Of a stretch of DNA of 64,000 bases, positions 11,673 to 22,169 are shown one piece after another. The translations under genes and the position numbers were made by a program. A model generated the notes under the pieces. The model was not told where the DNA came from. It worked only from the letters and a program-made list of their open reading frames with translations, and did not search any database. This DNA comes from Certhia americana (lineage: Eukaryota; Chordata; Aves; Passeriformes; Certhiidae). The DNA is taken from contig CM031857.1 of assembly GCA_018697195.1 (NCBI GenBank), positions 94,692,545 through 94,756,544 of the forward strand, read 5' to 3'. Every line of letters starts with the position of its first letter. The first letter of the stretch is position 1.

Positions 11673-13492
11673 GAACTGTTGGGTTTTTTGGGGTTTTTTG
11701 TTTTTCTTTGATTGATTGTCTGTTTTTCTTTGAGCCATATGCTAATTTTAATAAATCTAAATAATAAAAAATAAACACACTACACAAATATGTTTTGGCT
11801 AATCATTAGCTTAAGTGCCATTTTTACATCTTCTAATTTTCATTTATTTAAAACTTAGTGCCAGCTGTAATTGTCATAATTAAATTGAATTTTGAAATGT
11901 CACTACCTTCACTTCAGTCAATTTTCAATACCCTTACTCCATATATCAATTCACAAGAAGCACAGAGGGTAGCACAAGAAAAACCCTAGTTTGCTTCAAA
12001 AGAAGCCAATTAACAAATCTCATTTAGTGTTAATTGCAATAGCAGATCTCATCACAGTTTAATCAACACCTTGCTAAAGCAAGCTAGGAGAAAGCAAAAG
12101 ATGGACATTGATTTCATGCACAGCCAGAACTGTATTGACACATTTCAAACACTGAGCATCTCACAGATGGGAAGTCATTCCCAACAGACTGGAATAGTTA
12201 CTGTCCATACAAATTGTTCTACAAAACTCAGAGGCTTTAGCCTTAAGAAAAAAACAAAAAAAAGACATATTTGATATATATTCTCTCAAGACACAAAGGA
12301 GCAAAGCTGATCTTGCATTGCATTCCTTCCAATGTCACATTTTTAGAACCTATTCCACAGTTTTAGCTATAAATCTTGACCTTATGTACAGGTTTATTCT
12401 ATCTCTCAAAGTCAAGTCAAGCTCAAATATTTCTGCATGTAAATACTGGCCTCTACAACCTGTAAACAGAAAAGCTAAGCAAAAAGATCATTATATATGA
12501 GTGCATCCCTGTTTAGAAAGTGTTAGTTTGCAACTGGCTGCCATTCAGACTAAAGAAGCAGCAGTTGACAAGACATGTGAGTTGCTTGCTCCAAAGCAGA
12601 AATTTTTATGTTTCACAAATGCCTTAGTGATTCCATGAAGCTCTGAAATACTGCTTTGTGTGTTGGGCTTTAAACTGAAAGACTGCTTTTTTATTTTTGT
12701 GCTCTTAAAGGTTGGAAATAGATAATGATGGTAAAACACATATGTGACAAGTGTCGTGTACTAACAATCTGTAATGAAAGCTAATAGAACTTTTCCACCC
12801 CTTAAAATGCCTTCCTTCAGAAGAACAAGGTGTTTTTTAAATTGCACCTGCATTAAAGCATTAAATTCTTTAACAGTATATGTTTAACTGAATTTAATTT
12901 CCTGCCCCTCTGAAGTGTGTGTCTTTGCGACCATTGGAGAAGTCAAGAAAATTGAGAAAGACCTGATGTAATTTAGATAAATAAACATCCATTTCAAAAG
13001 TTTTCAAGCAGAACAGCTGTATTCCATCCTATTTTTCATTCAATCCAATACCATTTTAATTCTTATTGGACTTCCTGTTTAAGAAAATATAAAATTTGCC
13101 ATTAAAATTAACTTCAGGATGGCAAAACTCAAGATGTACAGTAATGAAAAGTTTGATATAACATTTACAGTTTTAAGATATTTCCATGAATGAAATCAAT
13201 ATAAAAAATGCAGGGTGGATCAGACCTAAAATCTAGTTTACCAGTGCTATTCATAACTGAGAACATGTTTATAATCCTTAAAATTGGTAAAATGTTATTT
13301 TACCCCTAGGTTTGAAAGAATTAGAGACACAGCCAGAGAGTGTTTTTTAACTTCCCCTTCTCTTTGCTGTTTCTTAAAATAGCCCAGTTTTTCTGAAACA
13401 TAAAGTAAAAAAATAATAATTTTTCCACTGTTCAATGGCAATTTTGTGAACTATCTGTAATTTTGATGGTTTGAATAATATCTGAGAGTGGG
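11673..13492. other. AT-rich unique sequence, nothing recognised
   Basis: This follows a T-rich patch (11683-11716). No RNA gene, repeat family or plausible exon was seen. Confidence 0.55.
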
Positions 13493-13533
13493 GTTTTTTT
13501 GTTTGTTTGTTTGTTTGTTTGTTTGTTTGTTGG
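13493..13533 (+). repeat. (GTTT)n microsatellite
   Basis: About seven GTTT units (13501-13530) follow a short T run and end in GTTGGTTTGG. The complementary motif (AAAC)n occurs at 15207-15237. Confidence 0.95.
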
Positions 13534-13930
13534 TTTGGCTTTGTTTCCTTCACATTCTGGATATTTTAAATGCTTCTTCTTAGAACATTTGTCTCTTTAT
13601 TTTAGATCAGTTAGGTTAGTGAAAACCAAAAGATCAACATAGTTTCTTGTGGAAGAATAAAGTACCAGAAGAGACAAATAAGTCTGTCATATCCTAGTTA
13701 GCACAATATGGATCAGAATGATATGACAGACTAATCAAAAGCTGTATTTGGTTAAAAGATCCAGTCACATGAATACATATATGCGACCCTAGTCTTTGCA
13801 TTCAGTTTCAGATTCAACTCCACACAGCCTTGCTTTTCTACTTCTGAGAAATCCAAAACTACTGCAATACACCTTTGCCAGCTTGATCTGCTGAGTTCAG
13901 CAACCCCTTATTTCTTACAAAGTTCTTCAT
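13534..13930. other. Unique sequence, nothing recognised
   Basis: An ordinary AT-rich stretch leading into LTR copy B. Confidence 0.5.
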
Positions 13931-14579
13931 TATAGGGTGTTTATTGTTATTTTGTGTGTCTCTGCTGCTGCCTGTTTTTCTGTGACCCTGAGAATATATA
14001 ATTTTGATGCCCCAGCCCAGCTGAGAGATCGAAGGAAAGGGGACGAGCCATCTCTACTTATGCTTTCTTCATTGTTTATTCTTCCTTATCACTACCTTCT
14101 GTTCCTGACCTGCAGGGCTCTTCACTGTAGGTCAGTCCAAGGCACAGAACCCCAAATCCCACCCACACAGAGTGGCATGGACATTTATACTACAGTCCAT
14201 GTAATCAGTATTTATAAAACTTCTCCAATAACTATTAGCCATGTTAGAAAGTTAGACTCTATTCTAAGCCAACTATAATGTGCCACCTCACTGCAGAACA
14301 TGGAGGCAGATGAGGAAGAAGGAAGCCTAAAAGCCATGCGGTTCCTCCATCTTGTCTTCACCTGCTTACCATCCTAAAGCCCCATATATCTAAAATTCTC
14401 ACCCTGTGATAAAACTACACACTATTCTACTATCTAATCCACACTCTTGAAAACTCTGCTTCATTCCAGAGCCTAAAAGCCATTTTTCCATGAACAAAGG
14501 TTAAAACCACTGTTTGTCAGAGATCTTAAAATCCCTTAAACATGCAAAAAAATATTTCTCATAATTCCAGACTCCAGCA
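13931..14579 (-). mobile_element. ERV LTR, copy B of the A-D family
   Basis: This copy is very close to copy C (17858-18544). Long runs around TCAGTATTTATAA, CTTCTCCAATAACTATTAGC and CATGTTAGAAAGTTAGACTC agree almost base for base. The minus-strand start (plus-strand end) is the family terminus, here TGCTGGAGTC instead of TGTTGGAGTC. No matching short duplication flanks this segment. Similarity to copy C resumes about 45 bp further on (14626-14851), so this is an LTR joined to internal ERV sequence rather than a clean solo LTR. Confidence 0.82.
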
Positions 14580-14851
14580 GGTGTTCCCATCCTTTTATTC
14601 TGCTACACCTAGAAAAAGTTGCCATGATTTGTATTGAGGATCCCTTGTTGAGCCTCTCAAGGGAATACCTTTGCCTTTCAGAACCTGAAGCCAACAAAAC
14701 CTGAATACTTGAAACATTCATAAGTGTTGGCCTTTTCCTTTATATCTCTACCATCACTACTTACCAGGTGTTGGGTTAATTTGGTTTGCTCTTGGGGCTT
14801 TTTCAGCTTTTTTCAGCTTTGAGCTCTACATAAGACCTCATGTACAACTAA
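14580..14851 (-). mobile_element. ERV-derived sequence adjoining LTR copy B
   Basis: The block from about 14626 to 14851 (TTGAGCCTCTCAAGGGAATA, CTTTGCCTTTCAGAACC, ATGTACAACTAA) recurs next to LTR copy C at about 18762-18967, with the same spacing apart from about 165 extra bases in C. In element orientation it lies upstream of the LTR, where internal sequence before a 3' LTR would be. Purine-rich DNA borders the LTR on the minus strand, as a polypurine tract would. No gag, pol or env protein can be read. Similarity to copy C stops sharply after ACAACTAA. Confidence 0.65.
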
Positions 14852-15585
14852 ACATATGGTATTTCTTTCTAGATCAAATCAGTGGCTAATTAATTCAAGC
14901 TTATTTCACTCTTCTTGTCTGTGTATTTCTTTCCTAGTCATTAAATTACATATTGAAGCTGGCTGCAATATCTTTTAGGATAAAGAGAATTTATCTCTCT
15001 TTTCTCTTGTGGTAACCATAGCTGCAGCCCCAAAACTTCAGTACCACAAACAGCACACAATACCAGGCTAACCTGCTCTTGTGATCACAATGTATCCACT
15101 TCTATGTGGAACAGCACCTAGAAAATAATGAAAATCTAGAGGATAAAAATGTGAAAGATTTTTTCTGTGAATAGGTACTAAGTTCTTACGTGAACCTTTC
15201 CAAAAGAAAAACAAACAAACAAACAAACAAACAAAAACTCCCCAAAAACCCAAAACAAGCAAATGCAGAATTTAGCCAGTTTCCCGCTTCTCCTTGTCAG
15301 TATGAAATCTTTAAACGGATCTATGTTTGAACAGATCTGTGGAATTTACTCCTACAGTTGTCTCTAGAAGGATTATGCAAAACTGAATTTCAGAGACCTA
15401 GCAATAGTTTATGCTGATCAGCAGAATTATTTCCTGACATTGTGGAAAGTAATATGGCATCTCAGCACTTTTAAAGAAATGCTGAAGACCATATTTTGTT
15501 CATCAAACTGCATAATTAAAAATTTGTGCCCATTGGTGCATCACTGTGAAGTAAATCTCAAATTACATAGATACGCCACTGTGAA
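14852..15585. other. Unique sequence with an (AAAC)n tract
   Basis: Nothing is recognised except the microsatellite at 15207-15237. Confidence 0.5.
15207..15237 (+). repeat. (AAAC)n microsatellite
   Basis: About six AAAC/CAAA units preceded by AAAAGAAAA. This is the complementary motif to the (GTTT)n tract at 13493-13533. Confidence 0.93.
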
Positions 15586-15641
15586 TTATAATATAAATAT
15601 AAATATTAATATAAATATAAATAATATAGATATAAGTAAAA
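15586..15641 (+). repeat. (ATAAAT)-like simple repeat, left half
   Basis: An imperfect array of AATATAAATATAAAT units ends directly at the start of the LTR element at 15642. The same motif resumes at 17151, just after that element, so the two tracts look like halves of one interrupted repeat. Confidence 0.85.
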
Positions 15642-17028
15642 TGTGGTAGTTTCACAGCCCCATAGAAGTGAACCTGCTGGCTTTGAGACTGACATCTTGT
15701 TAGATCAAATAGAAGGCATTTTGTCTCTGTGAATATTGCATTTCAAGGCAAAACAAAACCCGGGAACTCTTTTTTTCTGTTCCAGCATTCAGAGAGAGAA
15801 GACCTCCTCCTCCCCTCAGCCTTGGGCTGTGTGTGGGGAGGGAGGGGAGGCCACTCAGGCCAAGGTAGGGCTGGGCTGCATTTGATAACATCTGCAGACA
15901 CAGAACCCTGCTCTGCTGGGCTGGGCTGGGCTCTGCCACTGCTTTAGCCCTGACAGACTCAGCTGATGGCTCTTAGGGCAGTGGGGGGAGGAGAAACAAA
16001 AGGCCCACCCTGATCAGACCGAGGGGTGGAAAGACAGAACAGTATCTAACTTCCCTCACACAGCTGCAAAAGACCTGCAGTGGGTGCCCTGCACAGGTTT
16101 GAAATCTGACACCATGGACTGCTGTGGGCCTGGCAAAGATCCTGGCACAGCTCCAGCACAGCTGCAAATTCATCACCTGACTGTCCTGGCTGGGTGTTGT
16201 CTTTGTTAACTCTTTTACTGCACAGAAGAGACCTCCTGAACTCATTCTCCCCCCTCTCATTCTCAATGAGAGACAAGTACAAAAGGGAAGACATGTGAAA
16301 AGATCAGCATGAAGATATTAAAATCAGCAAAGAAAGAGTGATTGTCCTAAATGGAATGAGTACGGGGAGTTGCTTTCAGGCTGAAAAATCTCTTGTAAGC
16401 TATGGTGATTGAGTGTAATATATTGAGATATTTCCTTTAAACCATAAAGAAGTATGGGGAGATGAGAAGTTCAAATTGTAGACCTGAGCAAAAGAATGCA
16501 GTGTTAAAGTGAGTCAAGGTTGAAGTGGCTGTGATTCCACGAGAAGTTTGAACAGAGAGATGATGTGATAGAGACTTTTTTGCCCCCGAGAGAAGAAGAG
16601 AATCTCTGTTCCTTGAGATCAAGATTATCTTAAAGATAGAGAACATTTGCTTTGAACAGTTTATCTTTAAAAGAAATTTAAAGCCACATACATTGATATG
16701 GCCCAGAGGCACATCTGTAAAGAACTGTGCACGTGGGAGGAGCTTCACAAGGTGCATTTTCTGGGGGGGCTGCTTTGTGAAGAATGAAACCATGAGAGAG
16801 CTGTTTTCTTGTAGAAGAATTTTTCACAGCAAATGAGAGGTGCTTTCCTCCCTAAGTGAACTGCAGAAAGACTATTTTAGAGGTGAAAAACTGACTGAGA
16901 TTTCTGTGTGTTGCTTTCTGTACATTGTCAGTTGGAAAGAAAAGAAAATGTAGGGAGAGAAGAAGAGTGTTCTGAAGATTTCATTCTGATTTTTGGGGTT
17001 TTTTTCCTTTCTCTTTTCAGTTTTAGTA

Positions 17029-17034
17029 AATAAA
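17029..17034 (+). promoter_or_regulatory. LTR polyadenylation signal AATAAA
   Basis: AATAAA within TTTTAGTAAATAAAGTTTTA, after a pyrimidine-rich tract and about 115 bp before the proposed 3' end of the LTR element at 15642-17150. This position fits an R-region poly(A) signal. Whether it is used is unknown. Confidence 0.55.
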
Positions 17035-17038
17035 GTTT

Positions 17039-17062
17039 TAAAGCAAGCTTAAGCTTGCTTTA
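17039..17062. repeat. Perfect 24 bp palindrome inside the LTR element
   Basis: TAAAGCAAGCTT followed at once by AAGCTTGCTTTA, with no spacer. It begins 4 bp after the AATAAA at 17029-17034. The half-site AAGCTTGCTTTA resembles the sequence usually found at this point of the LTR, so the palindrome probably arose by duplication of a short piece in inverted orientation. Confidence 0.9.
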
Positions 17063-17150
17063 CTCTTGATTGAGAAATTTCAAATTAGCAAACCAAATCT
17101 TTGACATAAAATTGGTGTTTCTTCCAGGTTTCAAACTGAAACTATGACTA

Positions 17151-17181
17151 AATATAAATAAATATAAATAATATAAATATA
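17151..17181 (+). repeat. (ATAAAT)-like simple repeat, right half
   Basis: AATATAAATAAATATAAATAATATAA-type units directly follow the LTR element ending at 17150 and match the tract that precedes it. Confidence 0.85.
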
Positions 17182-17857
17182 CTGCAATGAAAGTGATTGT
17201 GGATTCTTTTAATAGATGTAGTGTAGACTAGGAATACAGGTAATTTAGAAAACATTAGCATAGTGTGCTGCTAAAGTATTTTCTGGTCATCTGATATGTA
17301 AAACTGCCTTGTTCATAAAGTTCATAACAGCAAAAACATTACCTTGAAGAACTTTTCCAACAGATCCGTCAGTATTTGAAAGATGAAACTGATACCTTGA
17401 TTTTAATACAACTCAGTCAAGTCATGCTTTATAGTAGGACAGCCAGTAATATGAAAACGTAACAAGGTGTTTATCCTATCACCAAAAGGGAAAATGATTC
17501 AGAGATTCAAACAGAGAAGTCAACATAGCTTGAGGCTCTTAATTGAAATTCAGAAATAACTTGGATCAATTTTTTTTTTTTTCGTAGAACACAACCTGTA
17601 GAAGCAGAGATAATTGCATTTATCAAGAGCTTTAACTCTAATGATGCTTATACCATTGTAATTTTAATCTAAGTTTTTTCTGCATTCCAGATGAATTGTT
17701 ATTGTTTAAATCAGTAAATTCATTCCATGGGGTGAGGGAGATCCTAGCAACTACTACCTTCCTGCTCTGTGTTACATTTATCTTGAAATAAAGTTCGTAG
17801 CTCATGAACCCATTGTCCAATTCTTCTAGTCTCTGTTATTTTGGGGGGATACCCATT
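17182..17857. other. AT-rich unique sequence, nothing recognised
   Basis: Contains a T12 run (17571-17582) and no gene-like structure. Confidence 0.5.
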
Positions 17858-18544
17858 TCTTGGGCTTATAAAAAATATTTTTTGTGTGTCTCTGCTGGCC
17901 GGCTGTTTACTGCTGACCCAAGAATGCAAACAGAGTTTTTTCTCCCAGCCCAGAGATCTTGAAGGAAAGGCCATGAGCCATCTCTTCTTATGTTTTCTTC
18001 ATAGTTTATTCTTTCTTATCACAACATTCTTTTCCTGCCCTGCAGAGATCTGTGCAGCAGGACACATTCAGGCACTCTCTCCAAAAACCCCCGAATAACA
18101 AATTCCAAAATTCCAAATGCTCCCACCCTCAGGGTGGCATGGACATTTATACTACAATCCACATAATCAGTATTTATAATACTTCTCCAATAACTATTAG
18201 CCATGTTAGAAAGTTAGACTCTATTCTAAGCCAACTATAATGTGCCACCTCACTGCAGAACATGGAGCAGATAAGGAAGAAGGAGGAAGCCCAAAAGCCA
18301 CATGGACTTCTCCATCTTGTCTTCACCTGCTTACCATCCTAAAGCCCCATATATCTAAAATTCTTACCCTGTGATAAAACTACACACTATTCTACTATCT
18401 AATCCACACTCTTGAAAACTCTGCTTCATTCCAGAGCTTAAAAGCCATTTTTCCATGAACAAAGGTTAGAAACACTGTTTGTCAGAGGTCTTAAAATCTC
18501 TTAAACATACAAAGAAATATTTCTCATAATTCCAGACTCCAACA
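17858..18544 (-). mobile_element. ERV LTR, copy C of the A-D family
   Basis: This is the longest copy. On the minus strand it begins TGTTGGAGTCTGGAATTATG. It carries TATAAATA-like sequence mid-way and AATAAACTATGAAG further down, then ends ATAAGCCCAAGA. It has extra sequence (about 18088-18120) absent from A and D. CCCATT occurs directly before (17852-17857) and directly after (18545-18550) the LTR, as a 6 bp target-site duplication would. Against this, sequence shared with copy B continues beyond the right-hand CCCATT, so the match might be chance. Confidence 0.84.
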
Positions 18545-18967
18545 CCCATTAGATCTTTTCCTTACTGTCATCGTGCACATATTCTTCTGAAGCTGGCATT
18601 TTGTTCTAATTTTTCATTTTTGCAGACAAGTGTCTTGCTGCCTCATGCAAAGCCCAAAGTCTGCTCCAGTAATCCTGCTATCCTTTTGGGCTGGCCTTGC
18701 GTAAAAGGGGCCTCTTAGGTTGGCTCTCAGGGTTTGGATCTGCTGGCTCTGTTTTGCACGTGACAGGATTTATACTGAGGACCCCTGTTGAGCCTCTCAA
18801 GGGAATACCTTTGCCTTTCAGAACCAGAAACCAACAAAATTTGAATAGTTGAAACGCTCCTTAGTGGTGTATCTCTCTACCACCACTACGTACTGGGTTT
18901 TGGGTTTGATTTGTTCTCAGAGCTTTTTTTCAGTTAAGAGCTATACATAAAATTTATGTACAACTAA
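18545..18967 (-). mobile_element. ERV-derived sequence adjoining LTR copy C
   Basis: The distal part (about 18762-18967) is shared with the stretch beside LTR copy B (TTGAGCCTCTCAAGGGAATA, TTTGCCTTTCAGAACC, ATGTACAACTAA). The proximal part (about 18551-18760) is mostly absent from B, so B probably carries a deletion. Both copies lose similarity after the same ACAACTAA. No retroviral protein is readable. It may be internal sequence of a deleted or non-autonomous ERV; alternatively the LTRs inserted into another repeat. Confidence 0.62.
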
Positions 18968-19182
18968 GGGTGAGTGTATAACTGAATAAAACCTACCAAT
19001 TTAACAATTTTGCAAAATTACTTCAATAAAAAAAAGAATTTGATAGGATTCGATGTCAATTTATAAGGTTGACTGAAAATGTATTACTAAGATGCCAATG
19101 AAGTGGCAAATTATTCCTACACTTGAAAAAAGTGAAAAAACAATAGTCCTTCTATGTTATCAATGTTTTTTTCAGTTCAAGG

Positions 19183-19205
19183 TTATGTGATAGCATATCA
19201 CATAA
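19183..19205. repeat. Short perfect hairpin
   Basis: TTATGTGATA and TATCACATAA (10 bp arms) with a 3-nt loop. No function inferred. Confidence 0.6.
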
Positions 19206-20227
19206 GCTAACAGAAGAGTCCAGATGATCCTTAATCTATGAAAAACATATACACTTGAGTTCAATGTATCATAGTATATTTTGTCTGTTATAGCACTATA
19301 CAAAGGACCAGCTTCTACTCTCACTGTGCTCTACATGTTGAGTAATCACTGGAAGTTACCGTTCTGCTCTCTGTAGGAGCTGAGATAAACATTCAGATTC
19401 AAAGGCATTTAGAAATATTAAAAGATTCTTGTGTTTGTCCTAAGTAATCCCATGAAGATGCAGGTACAAGCATAATGACACACTTAAAATACAGTATCTA
19501 GACCAAAGTTGCCAACTGTTCTGAAACAAAATGTGTTACTATTCCTCTGTGGTATTCTACCAATTTTATTTTTCTTCCTGAAAATTTAGTACCACTTTAC
19601 TGTAGGTTATGCTGAAAAACTATTTAAGGTTATTACCATGGTTAGAACTACAGTTCTAGAATTTCAGGACTTTTACCCAATAAGGGTCTTTTATACCTAA
19701 AAGAGAAGTTATCTGGAATTTTGAGGCTTTTGGTTAAAATTCCACAGTAAATAATACATATACTAAAACCCTTAACCCAATTCTTTAATTTCTGAATTTA
19801 GACTACATTTTTTCACTTCAAAATTTTGATAACTCCTGTAGGCTTTAAGAAGTGAGTTTCAAGAAACCTAAATGTAATTTTTTTAGTATATTAGAAGTTA
19901 TAGTGCATACTACATGAAGAGTGGGGAAACTTTGGCAAAATTCCTCCAATAAGAAATTTAAATGGAAATTTCAACCTTTTCTTTTAATCACCTGATGGAA
20001 ATTGGCAATTTTAGGGTATGACTCAACTCTTCTCAGCTAGAAATCAAGTTCACCAGGTATGATAAACTACACCTCAAAATGTTGTTTTCCTTCATTAACT
20101 ATAAAGTCATTTGCGAAGTTCAACTATAGACAATTAAATACAAGTTATAACATTAAGTAAAATGACCTCTACAAAAGTGTACTTCTGCTTAAGGCACATG
20201 CTGAGTGCACTGACTGAGTTCTGGAGC

Positions 20228-20286
20228 AAAAATATTTGTAAGTGCTATTTTTATTAAAAAATATTTGTAAGTGCTATTTTTATTAA
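20228..20286 (+). repeat. Tandem duplication, 29 bp unit, two copies
   Basis: The block AATATTTGTAAGTGCTATTT followed by TTATTA occurs twice in a row with a 29 bp period and essentially no differences. This is a recent local duplication. Confidence 0.9.
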
Positions 20287-20443
20287 GATAAAATTAGATA
20301 AATCACTTTTCCCACTTCTTTGGCAGCAGGTTAGTAGGGGAAAGTGATTCAATTCACTTTGCAGCTTATGTTCATACCCATTTTGTTCCTACGCATTGGG
20401 TGATAGGATAGTCATTTTATTCAGGATAAGCACACTTTAGGCC

Positions 20444-20465
20444 AAAAAAAAAAAAAAAAAAAAAA
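20444..20465 (+). repeat. Poly(A) tract
   Basis: An uninterrupted run of 22 A. No retroposed sequence ending here was recognised. Confidence 0.9.
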
Positions 20466-22137
20466 GAGAGTTATAAGAAATATGATGCTGTAGTTTAAGT
20501 GGACATTCTTTTAGCAGGCAGATGCTTAGCCAAATGTTCTAATAAATTTTCAGTATTAAAGAGTCAGCACTGTTGTACTTTGTTTGGCTACTCTGTAAAA
20601 GTAGAACTAAACAGTGCCAAAATCCAGGTGTGAGAACTAGACATGTAAAAAAATATATTTATTTTTTAGGAAGACACATACATGTGTGAAAAAGAGTTAT
20701 TCAACTCTGTTGAACATAGGCTATTCTTAACCTATCCTAAACAAGTATTTACAAAGACTTAAAGATAAACATACTATTAAATATTCATAGGCACTACAGA
20801 AATAATCAAGCAATACATAAGCTAAACAAATTTTAGAATTGGCACCAAAAATTACTTCCATATCTGGTTCTTGGCACTAGTCAGATGAACATAGTAGGAC
20901 ACTACCTGTTATGTAACCCAAAAAGATAAGGAAGTGAATATTCAAGTTAGAGGACTGCATTAGAAAGTGATGGTGAGTTTCTCAGTTTTTTGGATTTAGG
21001 GGTCATATATCCATGTATATACTCTTTCAATTTTTTTGAATAGAAATCCAAGCATATTTTTCAAAGGTACACAGATTAAGATAGACTGGAGGGAAAAGGA
21101 AGGAATCTAAGAAATGTTGATCTTCAAACACAAAGTAAATAGTTCTCTTGTATTTATCTCATTTGTTCAAATAGGCAAGTATATGGGAATACTGATAAAA
21201 TATTATGGAGTATATGTGAAATAAACTACTACTCTTGAAGTAAAATGGTGCTTATGAGAAGCAAACCATTGTGACTTGTTAGGAAGTATCTTTAAGTGAA
21301 TATGTGGACTGTACATCCTGCAGATTAGATTCGTTTTTAATAGAATTTTAAAAATGCTAAAGGATTGCTAAAATAGTTTCTCAAAACATCTGTATGATGA
21401 TATGGAACAGAACTCATAGAGTTCTCAGAAATCTGAACCAGCCAGTTTCTGAGGTGTGGTACATATCATACATGGACTAACAAGGTGTGCCTGAGAAGCA
21501 CTAGTTCAACTAAACAGCAGATGGGATTGTACAGTCAATAGGTTTCACTTTTTTCTAGAAACAGGGGACAAGAATGTGGATCACAGTTTGTGTCCTGGAT
21601 CATCCTGGGTTACTCTACATTTTCAAACTGAGCATATCAGAGCTCAGACAGGGAGACAGATAACCAATAATCCTTTCTTTTACGACTTTGTCACAGAAAG
21701 ATATGAGTATGATATGGCCTGAAATGAATACCTTAGTTATTGAGGTACTCTGCAAGTTAGAGTTCTGTGACCATTCACTCTTAAAATGAGAACATAAAAC
21801 TCAAGCTTTCAAACCCAGCCAAGACTTCTAAGACTACTGCATAAAGATTTTCTATAGGGCCATAACAGCAAGCAGGTGACATTATTCATGGTCAGAGTTA
21901 CTAAGTCTTGAAATAGTTTAGACAGTTGGTTGTGAGGATACAATGTAAGAAGCAAGTCTATCTATCCAGAATATATTATTATAGCAATGTTTGATGGAAA
22001 ATTTGGGAATTGGCACAAATACAGATCAGTAAGTGAAGGAAAGTGACTGGTCTGGATTTTTGTTGAGAAAAAAAAAATGTCTTTTGGGGAGGGATTTATG
22101 CAGAATGCATCTAACCTTTTTTAAAGAAACTTTTAGC

Positions 22138-22169
22138 AAAAAAAAAAAATAAAAAAAAAAAAAAAAAAA
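22138..22169 (+). repeat. Poly(A) tract with one T
   Basis: A12, one T, then A19. No upstream retrotransposed body was recognised. Confidence 0.9.

Larger units (their letters stand above)
15642..17150 (+). mobile_element. Long LTR-type ERV element, complete by its boundaries
   Basis: The proposed element starts TGTGGTAGTTTCACAGCCCC and ends AAACTGAAACTATGACTA, i.e. TG...TA, with TA as a probable decay of the usual CA. Both ends meet the same AT-rich simple repeat (15586-15641 and 17151-17181), which defines the insertion. Near the 3' end there is a pyrimidine-rich stretch (TTTTTTTCCTTTCTCTTTTC), then AATAAA at 17029-17034, as in the R region of an LTR. The middle (15780-16260) is clearly richer in G and C than the surroundings. 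I recall a passerine LTR family with this order of blocks but cannot name it. At about 1.5 kb it is long for a single LTR and might include a remnant of internal sequence. No retroviral protein is encoded. Confidence 0.68.

Noticed and set aside
13493..15237. Regularly spaced repeats as a possible CRISPR-like array
   Set aside because: These are simple tetranucleotide tracts without spacers, and the genome is a vertebrate one. No CRISPR array exists in the window.
20444..22169. Poly(A) runs as tails of processed pseudogenes
   Set aside because: No upstream sequence resembling a spliced mRNA and no flanking direct repeats were seen.
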